From contig CAMLQP010000058.1 in the NCBI GenBank assembly GCA_946482115.1, positions 1 through 12,786 on the forward strand: a stretch of DNA of 12,786 nucleotides. Reading direction: 5' to 3'. A model generated the notes under the pieces. It was not told the DNA's origin. It did no database searches and saw only the letters and a program-made list of their open reading frames with translations. This document shows, in pieces, positions 6,972 through 12,786 of the stretch; within the stretch, counting starts at the first letter, position 1; each line of letters starts with the position of its first letter. Origin of the DNA: an uncultured Comamonadaceae bacterium. Its GTDB lineage: Bacteria; Pseudomonadota; Gammaproteobacteria; Burkholderiales; Burkholderiaceae. The translations under genes and the position numbers were made by a program.

Positions 6972-8232
6972 GCCTCCACTGGCCTGGTGGGCGCTGGGCT
7001 TCTCGCCGCGCGTGTGCATGGTGGACGAAGCCGTGCTGCTCGAGGCGCAGACCAGCGAACGCCTGTTCGGCGGGCGGCGCGCGCTGCTGGGGCGCCTGCG
7101 CGCCGAGGCCCAGGCGCAGGGCGTGCCCGCGCTGGCCTGCGCCCCCACCGCGCTGGCGGCACTGGCGCTGGTGCGCGATGCGCAGCGGCGTGGCCTGGCG
7201 GCCACCGGCTGCGGGCCGCGTGCGCTGGTGCAACGCCTCGACGCCCTGCCACTGACCACGCTGAGCGCCGCCGCGCCCTGCCGCGACACCCTGCACGCGC
7301 TGGGCTGCCGCAGCCTGGGCGCGCTGCGCGCGCTGCCACGCGCCGGCGTGGCCCGCCGCTTCGGCGCCGGGCTGCTGGATGCGCTGGACCGCGCCTACGG
7401 CGACACGCCCGACACCTTCGACTGGCTTGCCCTGCCCGAACGTTTCGACGAGAGCCTGGACTGCCCCGCCGCCGTGGAAACCGGCCCCGGCCTGCTGTTC
7501 GGCGTGCAGCGGCTGCTGCAGCGCCTGCTGGCCTGGCTGCGCGCGCGCCAGCACGGCGCCACCGCGCTCACGCTGCGCTGGCGGCACGACAGCCGCCGCG
7601 CGCTGGCCGATGGCGAACTGCCGGTGCGCAGTGCCACGCCCACGCAGGACACCGCCCACCTGGGCCGGCTGCTGGCCGAACACCTGGCACGCACCCCGCT
7701 GGCCGCGCCGGTGCGCCGTCTGCGCCTGGTGGCCACCGCCACCGAACCCCTGGCCGGCACCAGCCGCAGCCTGCTGCCCGCGCCCGGCGAACACGGCGAA
7801 CCGCTGCACCGCTTCATCGAGCGCGTGGGCGCGCGCCTGGGCCCGGAGCGCGTGCAGGCCCCCCACGCGGTGGCCGACCACCGGCCCGAGCGCATGACAC
7901 GCTGGCGGCCCGCCGACGGCGCGGCACCGCCGCGTGCCGCCCCCGCGCGCCCCCATCTGGCCCAACAGCCCCCCTGGCTGCTGCGCGAGCCGCTGCGCCT
8001 GCCGCTGCAGGGCGACACCCCCTGCCACCACGGCCCGCTCACGCTGCTGGCCGGCCCCGAGCGGCTGGAAACCGGCTGGTGGCCCGAAGACGACACCCAG
8101 GGCGAACACGACGGCCACACGCGGCTGCGCGACTACTACCTCGCCGAGAGCCCGGGCGCGGGCCTGCTGTGGGTGTTCCGCCTGCTGCGCACCGAACGGC
8201 CCGCCTGGTTCCTGCACGGCATCTATGGATAA
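6931..8232 (+). CDS. imuB: Catalytically inactive Y-family polymerase-like protein ImuB, short form (433 aa)
   Basis: ImuB is the non-catalytic Y-family scaffold that links ImuA, the sliding clamp and DnaE2. The chosen ATG gives MWWIAFAPPP, matching typical ImuB starts; an in-frame GTG nine codons earlier (6904) is the alternative. Only about 45 residues precede the conserved VDEAVLLEAQTSERLFGG block (31-48), so the N-terminal palm/fingers part of most Y-family proteins is missing. The thumb-like HhH region follows at about 118-160, the little finger at about 186-308, and the ImuB-specific tail with LETGWW, RDYYLAES, LLWVFR and WFLHGIYG. The place where a QxxLxLF-type clamp motif is expected reads TSRSLLP (277-283), a degenerate form. 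It overlaps imuA by 41 nt. Its last codons and TAA stop lie in the first copy of a 13-bp tandem duplication. Confidence 0.93.
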   Translation: MWWIAFAPPPSPPEPPLAWWALGFSPRVCMVDEAVLLEAQTSERLFGGRRALLGRLRAEAQAQGVPALACAPTALAALALVRDAQRRGLAATGCGPRALVQRLDALPLTTLSAAAPCRDTLHALGCRSLGALRALPRAGVARRFGAGLLDALDRAYGDTPDTFDWLALPERFDESLDCPAAVETGPGLLFGVQRLLQRLLAWLRARQHGATALTLRWRHDSRRALADGELPVRSATPTQDTAHLGRLLAEHLARTPLAAPVRRLRLVATATEPLAGTSRSLLPAPGEHGEPLHRFIERVGARLGPERVQAPHAVADHRPERMTRWRPADGAAPPRAAPARPHLAQQPPWLLREPLRLPLQGDTPCHHGPLTLLAGPERLETGWWPEDDTQGEHDGHTRLRDYYLAESPGAGLLWVFRLLRTERPAWFLHGIYG

Positions 8233-8248
8233 GCCCTATGGATAAGCC
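8223..8248 (+). repeat. Perfect 13-bp tandem duplication at the imuB/dnaE2 junction
   Basis: CTATGGATAAGCC occurs twice without a gap (8223-8235 and 8236-8248). Copy one holds the imuB end (TAT GGA TAA) and copy two holds the dnaE2 start (ATG GAT AAG). With a single copy the two genes would overlap by 8 nt (ATGGATAA). The duplication left both reading frames intact while turning that overlap into a 5-nt gap. The GGATAAG in copy one now lies about 8 nt before the dnaE2 ATG and could act as a weak ribosome site. Confidence 0.95.
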
Positions 8249-11200
8249 CCGGTCCGCACCCCCCTTGCCCGGCTACGCCGAGCTGTGCGCCATGAGCCAT
8301 TTCAGCTTCCAGCGCGGCGCCTCCAGCCCGGCCGAGCTGGTCGGACGCGCGCTGGCCCTGGGCTACCAGGCGCTGGCCATCACCGACGAATGCTCCATGG
8401 CCGGCGTGGTGCGCGCCCACCAGGCCGCGCTCGGCACCGGACTCAGGCTGCTGATCGGCACCACGCTGGAGGTATCGGCACCCGACATCACCGGCGGCGC
8501 CTTCACGCTGGTGCTGCTGGCCCGCCGGCGCGCCGGCTACGGCCAGCTGTGCGAGCTGATCACCGCCGCGCGCGCCACCGGCGTGCGCGGCAAGCACCGC
8601 TACCGCCTGACACGCACAGCCGGGCCGCTGGCCGACCTCGACCTGGGCGACACGCTGGCCCTGGTGCTGCCGCCGCGCGAAGCCAGCGACGCCGACCTGT
8701 CGGTCCTGGCGCGCTGGGCCGCGCAACGCTTCACGCCGCAGCGCGCCTGGCTGGGCGCGCGGCTCACGGGACGGCTCGACGACCGCGACTGGACCCGGCG
8801 GCTGGAGCAGGCCAGCACGGATAGCGGCCTGCGCCTCACCGCCGTGGGCCAGGTGCTGATGCACCGGCGCAGCCGCAAGCCGCTGCAGGACGTGATGACC
8901 GCCATCCGCCTGGGCCGCCCGGTGGCCGCGTGCGGCCACGCGCTGGAACCCAACGCCGAGGCCCACCTGCTGCCACGCGTGCGGCTGGCCCGGCGCCACC
9001 GGCCTGACTGGCTGGCCGAGACGCTGCGCATCGCCGGCCAGTGCGAGTTCCGCCTCGACGAGCTGCGCTACGAATACCCCGACGAGATCGTGCCCGCCGG
9101 CCACACGCCCGCGAGCCACCTGCGCCAGCTGGCCGACGCAGGCGCGCTGCAGCGCTACCCCGAAGGCCTGCCCGACGGCATCCGCCAGCGCCTGGACGAC
9201 GAACTCGCGCTGATCGCCCAGCTGGGCTACGAACCCTATTTCCTCACCGTGTTCGACGTGGTGCGTTTCGCGCGCAGCCGCCACATCCTGTGCCAGGGGC
9301 GCGGCTCGGCGGCCAACTCGGTGCTCTGCTACTGCCTGGGCATCACCGAGGTCAACCCCGAACGCCACCAGCTGCTGTTCGCGCGCTTCCTCAGCGCCGA
9401 GCGCAACGAGCCACCCGACATCGACGTCGACTTCGAGCACGACCGGCGCGAGGAGGTGATCCAGTACCTCTACGACAAATACGGTCGCGAACGCGCCGCG
9501 CTGGCCGCCGCCCTCGCCACCTACCACGCGCGCAGCGCCATCCGCGACGTCGGCAAGGCGCTGGGCATCGCCCCCGAGGTGGTGGACAAGCTGGCCAAGC
9601 ACCACCAGTGGTGGGACGGCAACGGCGTGGTCACCGAGCGCGTGCGCGAGCTGGGCCTGGACCCCGATGCACCGCGCCTGCGCTGGCTGTTCCGGCTCTG
9701 CGGCGAACTGGTCGGCTTCCCGCGCCACCTGTCGCAGCACAGCGGCGGCTTCGTGCTCACGCGCGGGCGGCTCACCGCCACCGTGCCCGTGGTGCCGGCC
9801 GCCATGCCCGGGCGCACCACCATCGAATGGGACAAGGACGACCTCGACGCGCTGGGCCTGCTCAAGGTGGACGTGCTGGCGCTGGGCATGCTGAGCGCGC
9901 TGCGCCGCGCGATGGACTACATGGGCAGCTGGCGCGGCGGCCGCTGGACCCTGCAGAACCTGCCCCACGAAGACCCCGCCACCTACGAGATGATGTGCCG
10001 CGCCGACACCGTGGGCGTGTTCCAGATCGAGAGCCGCGCGCAGATGAGCATGCTGCCGCGCCTGCAGCCGCGCTGCTTCTACGACCTGGTGGTGGAGGTC
10101 GCCATCGTGCGGCCCGGGCCCATACAGGGCGGCATGGTGCACCCCTACCTGCAGCGGCGCGAGCTGCTGCGCAACGGCGGCGAAGTCACCTACCCGAAGG
10201 AAGAGCTCCAGCCGGCGCTCAGACGCACCCTGGGCATCCCCATCTTCCAGGAGCAGGTGATGCAGATCGCGATGATCGCGGCCGGCTTCACGCCCGGCGA
10301 GGCCGACGAGCTGCGTCGCTCCATGGCGGCGTGGCGCCGGCGCGGCGGCGTCGACAAGTTCAGGACCCGGCTGGTCGAGGGCATGGTGGGCAACGGCTAC
10401 GAACGTGATTTCGCCGAGGCCATCTTCCGCCAGATCGAAGGCTTCGGCGAATACGGCTTCCCCGAGAGCCACGCGGCCAGCTTCGCGCTGCTGGTCTACG
10501 CCAGCGCGTGGATCAAGTGCCACGAGCCCGCGTGTTTCCTGGCCGCGCTGCTCAACTCGCAGCCCATGGGCTTTTACCGTCCGCCGCAGCTGGTGCAGGA
10601 CGCGCAACGCCATGGCGTGGAGGTGCGCCCGGTGGATGTGAACACGAGCGACTGGGACGCCACGCTGGAGCCCCCATCGGACGGTGGACGCCACCCCGCC
10701 GTGCGGCTGGGCCTGGGGCTGGTGAAACACCTCACGAAGGCGGGCGCCGAGCGGCTGGTGGCGGCCCGGGCACATGGCCCGTTCACCGGCACCGAAGACC
10801 TGGCCCTGCGCGCCCGCCTGGACGCCGCCGACCTGCGAGCCCTGGCTGCCGCCGACGCGCTGCAGGGCCTGGCCGGCCACCGTCGCCAGCAGCTCTGGCA
10901 GGCCAGCGCGCAACACGCCGCGCCCCCGCTGCTGCGCGAGGCGCCGGTGGACGAGGATTTCCTCTCGCTGCCGGCCGCCGCCGAGGGCGAGGATGTGCTG
11001 CTGGACTACACCCACCTGGGCCTGACGCTGCGCCGCCACCCCCTGGCGCTGCTGCGGCCCTGGCTGGCCCGGCGCCGCCTGCTGAACGCGCAGGCGCTGG
11101 CGCAGTGCCCCGACGGGCGGCTGGTGCGCGCCTGTGGCCTGGTCACCGCGCGCCAGCAGCCAGGCACGGCCAAGGGTGTCGTGTTCGTCACGCTGGAGGA

Positions 11201-11399
11201 CGAAACCGGCAGCGTGCAGGTGATCGTCTGGCCCGACCTCAAGGAGCGCCAGCGCCCGGTGCTGACCGGATCGCGCCTGCTGGCGGTGCACGGCCGCTGG
11301 CAGCGCCAGAACGGCGTGAGCCACGTGGTGGCCGGTCACCTGGTGGACCTGAGCGTCCTGCTGGGCCGGCTGCCCACGGTGAGCCGGGATTTTCATTAG
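8238..11399 (+). CDS. dnaE2: Error-prone DNA polymerase III alpha subunit DnaE2 (1053 aa)
   Basis: DnaE2 (ImuC) is the catalytic polymerase of the SOS mutasome, a C-family enzyme that copies past lesions with low fidelity. The N-terminal PHP domain begins at about residue 12. The polymerase core contains [15 protein letters not shown] and [16 protein letters not shown] with the metal-binding D396 and D398, and the third acid D545 in [12 protein letters not shown]. Further motifs are [39 protein letters not shown] and [21 protein letters not shown] helix-hairpin-helix region lies near 825-875, an OB-fold at about 960-1035, and the ending SRDFH is characteristic of DnaE2. Length is typical. The start [16 protein letters not shown] fits relatives, which begin shortly before a GYAEL block. 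The PHP start motif reads [15 protein letters not shown], where I expect ELHCLSNFSFLRGAS. It follows imuB after 5 nt and precedes lexA by 16 nt. Confidence 0.97.
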   Translation: MDKPRSAPPLPGYAELCAMSHFSFQRGASSPAELVGRALALGYQALAITDECSMAGVVRAHQAALGTGLRLLIGTTLEVSAPDITGGAFTLVLLARRRAGYGQLCELITAARATGVRGKHRYRLTRTAGPLADLDLGDTLALVLPPREASDADLSVLARWAAQRFTPQRAWLGARLTGRLDDRDWTRRLEQASTDSGLRLTAVGQVLMHRRSRKPLQDVMTAIRLGRPVAACGHALEPNAEAHLLPRVRLARRHRPDWLAETLRIAGQCEFRLDELRYEYPDEIVPAGHTPASHLRQLADAGALQRYPEGLPDGIRQRLDDELALIAQLGYEPYFLTVFDVVRFARSRHILCQGRGSAANSVLCYCLGITEVNPERHQLLFARFLSAERNEPPDIDVDFEHDRREEVIQYLYDKYGRERAALAAALATYHARSAIRDVGKALGIAPEVVDKLAKHHQWWDGNGVVTERVRELGLDPDAPRLRWLFRLCGELVGFPRHLSQHSGGFVLTRGRLTATVPVVPAAMPGRTTIEWDKDDLDALGLLKVDVLALGMLSALRRAMDYMGSWRGGRWTLQNLPHEDPATYEMMCRADTVGVFQIESRAQMSMLPRLQPRCFYDLVVEVAIVRPGPIQGGMVHPYLQRRELLRNGGEVTYPKEELQPALRRTLGIPIFQEQVMQIAMIAAGFTPGEADELRRSMAAWRRRGGVDKFRTRLVEGMVGNGYERDFAEAIFRQIEGFGEYGFPESHAASFALLVYASAWIKCHEPACFLAALLNSQPMGFYRPPQLVQDAQRHGVEVRPVDVNTSDWDATLEPPSDGGRHPAVRLGLGLVKHLTKAGAERLVAARAHGPFTGTEDLALRARLDAADLRALAAADALQGLAGHRRQQLWQASAQHAAPPLLREAPVDEDFLSLPAAAEGEDVLLDYTHLGLTLRRHPLALLRPWLARRRLLNAQALAQCPDGRLVRACGLVTARQQPGTAKGVVFVTLEDETGSVQVIVWPDLKERQRPVLTGSRLLAVHGRWQRQNGVSHVVAGHLVDLSVLLGRLPTVSRDFH

Positions 11400-11400
11400 T

Positions 11401-11405
11401 GGAGA
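11401..11405 (+). promoter_or_regulatory. Ribosome binding site of lexA
   Basis: GGAGA lies 10 nt before the lexA ATG at 11416 and directly after the dnaE2 TAG. It is the clearest Shine-Dalgarno in the cassette, so lexA can be translated independently of dnaE2 ribosomes. It also decides the start, because an ATG at 11406 is out of frame. Confidence 0.75.
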
Positions 11406-11415
11406 ATGTCAGTCC

Positions 11416-12072
11416 ATGAGCGCTTCACCGCTTCTGACCGCACGCCAGCGCGAAATCCTGGAGATGATCCAGCTCGCCGTCGAAGAAACCGGCATGCCGC
11501 CCACGCGCAGCGAAATCTGCGCGGCTTTCGGCTTTCGCTCGCCCACCTCGGCCGAAGACCACCTGCGCGCGCTTGCAGCCAAAGGCGTGATCGAGCTGGT
11601 GGAGGGCACGGCGCGCGGCATCCGCATCAAGACCGGCCAGGGCCCCAAGCGCGCGTCGCGCCAGCTGGCGCTGGCCCTGCCCGAGCTGCAGCAGCTGGCG
11701 CTGCCGCTGGTGGGCCGTGTGGCGGCTGGCGCGCCCCTGCTCGCGCAGGAGCACGTCGAGGCCACGCTGCGGCTGGACCAGAGCCTGTTCCTGCGCCGGC
11801 CCGACTACCTGCTGCGGGTGCGCGGCCTGTCCATGCGCGACGCCGGCATCCTCGATGGCGACCTGATCGCGGTGCAGAAAACGAACGAGGCGCACCAGCA
11901 CCAGATCGTGGTGGCGCGCCTGGGCGACGAGGTCACGGTCAAGCGCTTCGTGCGGCACCGCCAGCGCATCGAGCTGCAGGCGGCCAACCCGGATTTCGAA
12001 TCCATCTGGGTCGGCCCCAAGGACACGCTCACCATTGAGGGTGTCATGGTGGGGCTGCTGCGCAGTACCTAG
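11416..12072 (+). CDS. lexA: LexA SOS repressor (218 aa)
   Basis: A full-length self-cleaving SOS repressor. The winged-helix DNA-binding domain occupies about 1-72 ([30 protein letters not shown], then [15 protein letters not shown] and GTARGIRI). The cleavage bond is Ala104-Gly105 in VGRVAAGAP, and the catalytic dyad is Ser139 ([13 protein letters not shown]) and Lys176 (DEVTVKRF), so RecA-stimulated autoproteolysis should work. The linker is longer than that of E. coli LexA. In the recognition helix the usual SPNAAEEH reads SPTSAEDH, so T44 and S45 stand where E. coli has the specificity residues N41 and A42. It lies 16 nt after dnaE2, with no operator or promoter of its own in the gap, so expression should depend largely on the imuA promoter or on one inside dnaE2. 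It may be a second, cassette-specific LexA. Confidence 0.97.
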   Translation: MSASPLLTARQREILEMIQLAVEETGMPPTRSEICAAFGFRSPTSAEDHLRALAAKGVIELVEGTARGIRIKTGQGPKRASRQLALALPELQQLALPLVGRVAAGAPLLAQEHVEATLRLDQSLFLRRPDYLLRVRGLSMRDAGILDGDLIAVQKTNEAHQHQIVVARLGDEVTVKRFVRHRQRIELQAANPDFESIWVGPKDTLTIEGVMVGLLRST

Positions 12073-12073
12073 G

Positions 12074-12157
12074 GCCCCCACGCTCCCCACTGCGTGTGGT
12101 TCGCTGCCCCCCGAGGGGGCTGATTCAGCTTGGGGCGGCCCGGCGCTGAATCCCCTG
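12074..12157. repeat. Hairpin-rich intergenic repeat of Comamonadaceae type
   Basis: The stretch between lexA and the pirin gene reads as C-rich DNA, then TGTGGTTCGCTG, then a C6/G5 hairpin, then CTTGGGGCGGCCCGGCG. I recall closely similar text in many intergenic regions of Acidovorax-, Hydrogenophaga- and Variovorax-like genomes, where it behaves as a dispersed palindromic element. That recollection was not checked against a database. Only one copy is present in this window. Confidence 0.55.
12106..12155. terminator. Probable bidirectional terminator, two adjacent hairpins
   Basis: Hairpin one pairs GCCCCC (12106-12111) with GGGGGC (12115-12120) around a 3-nt loop. Hairpin two pairs GATTCAGC (12122-12129) with GCTGAATC (12145-12152) around 15 nt, and GGGG at 12116-12119 could extend it with CCCC at 12152-12155 across a CT bulge, competing with hairpin one. 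No T-run follows on either strand. The position between convergent stops (lexA at 12072, pirin at 12164) is the main support. Confidence 0.55.
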
Positions 12158-12163
12158 CGGCCG

Positions 12164-12786
12164 TCACGCCGCCAGCTGCCCGAAGCGCCCGCTGTTGAAG
12201 TCGTTGATGGCTTCGCGGATCTCGTCCTCGGTGTTCATCACGAACGGCCCGTAGCCCACCACCGGCTCCTCGATGGGCTCGCCGGACAGCCACAGCAGCG
12301 TGGCATCGCTGTTGGCCTCGATCTCCACCGCGTCACCGTCGCGACCGAAGCGCACCAGCTGGCCCTCGCGCGCCACCTGTTCGCCATTGACCAGCACCGT
12401 GCCGTGCAGCACCACCAGCGCCAGCGTGTGGCCGGGCACGGCGTTCAGGCGCGCGGTCTTGCCGGCGGCCAGGCGCACATCCCACACATCGATGGGCGTG
12501 AAGGTGCTCGCCGGGCCACGCAGGCCGTCGAACGACCCCGCGATCACGCGCACGCGACCGGCGCCCTCGGGCAGCTGCACCACCGGCATCTGCGCGTCGC
12601 GCAGCGTCTGGTAGCCGGGCGCGGCCATCTTGTCCTTGGCGGGCAGGTTCACCCACAGCTGCACCATCTCGATGGTGCCGCCGCGCTGGGTGAAGTCGCG
12701 CGAGTGGAACTCCTCGTGGATGATGCCGCTCGCGGCCGTCATCCACTGCACGTCGCCCGGGCCGATGGTGCCGCCCGCGCCGGTGG
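12164..12786 (-). CDS. Pirin-family cupin protein, partial, N-terminus outside window
   Basis: The visible 207 codons cover the second part of the N-terminal cupin and all of the C-terminal cupin of a pirin-like protein. TIGPGDVQWMTAASGIIHEE is the family block containing the third and fourth metal ligands (His and Glu of HEE). FHSRDFTQRGGTIEMVQLWV and NLPAKDKMAAPGYQTL follow, as in other pirins, and the C-terminal part ends GPFVMNTEDEIREAINDFNS and then GRFGQLAA. The first two histidine ligands lie beyond the window. An internal Met at 12749-12751 is not the start, because the conserved sequence continues upstream to the edge. Bacterial pirins are cytosolic metal proteins, and some show quercetin 2,3-dioxygenase activity; the role here is unknown. 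It is convergent with lexA and apparently unrelated to SOS. Confidence 0.93.
   Translation of the reverse strand, partial: TGAGGTIGPGDVQWMTAASGIIHEEFHSRDFTQRGGTIEMVQLWVNLPAKDKMAAPGYQTLRDAQMPVVQLPEGAGRVRVIAGSFDGLRGPASTFTPIDVWDVRLAAGKTARLNAVPGHTLALVVLHGTVLVNGEQVAREGQLVRFGRDGDAVEIEANSDATLLWLSGEPIEEPVVGYGPFVMNTEDEIREAINDFNSGRFGQLAA

Noticed and set aside
8225..8245. Six-codon frame (MDKPYG) at the imuB/dnaE2 junction as a gene
   Set aside because: It is a by-product of the 13-bp duplication; noted there for its possible effect on dnaE2 initiation only.
8223..11396. Open minus-strand frame of 1057 codons opposite dnaE2
   Set aside because: A G/C-driven shadow of dnaE2: repetitive Gln/His/Ala/Val composition, no motif, and the plus strand carries a complete known polymerase.

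Overview
The window is GC-rich (roughly 70% G+C) bacterial chromosome with very strong G/C preference at third codon positions. The gene content (imuA-imuB-dnaE2 with lexA, a short-form ImuB, a C-rich/G-rich intergenic hairpin repeat of a type I recall from Acidovorax/Hydrogenophaga/Variovorax relatives) points to a betaproteobacterium, most likely Burkholderiales/Comamonadaceae. The assignment rests on protein style and memory of related genomes, not on a search. I see no tRNA, rRNA, CRISPR array, insertion sequence or phage gene, and no gene-free stretch longer than about 155 bp.

Left part (1-5536, all minus strand): a compact five-gene operon read right to left. It starts with a membrane-anchored GGDEF-EAL cyclic-di-GMP enzyme. 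Next come a secreted PhnD-type substrate-binding protein with no transporter genes beside it, a methyl-accepting chemotaxis protein, a 150-residue protein of unknown function (possible SpoIIAA/STAS-like fold), and ketopantoate reductase (panE, cut by the window edge). Four genes meet in 4-nt stop/start overlaps or, in one case, a 23-nt gap, so the set looks co-transcribed and largely translationally coupled. The combination of two periplasmic-sensing membrane proteins and a soluble periplasmic binding protein suggests one signal-input module feeding both c-di-GMP and chemotaxis. This is the least conventional part of the window.

Middle (5537-6260): a divergent promoter region with a 7-bp inverted repeat, a DUF1232 (YkvA-like) small membrane protein on the plus strand, and a probable 23-residue single-helix membrane microprotein on the minus strand at 6086-6157. 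A strong LexA operator lies at 6229-6244.

Right part (6261-12072, plus strand): the SOS-inducible translesion synthesis cassette imuA-imuB-dnaE2, followed 16 nt later by lexA. With lexA last in the cassette, derepression should raise repressor synthesis with the mutasome, giving a built-in negative feedback. The imuB-dnaE2 junction carries a perfect 13-bp tandem duplication that appears to have separated two formerly overlapping genes. Beyond lexA is a hairpin-rich repeat that probably acts as a bidirectional terminator, and then a convergent pirin-family gene running off the right edge.
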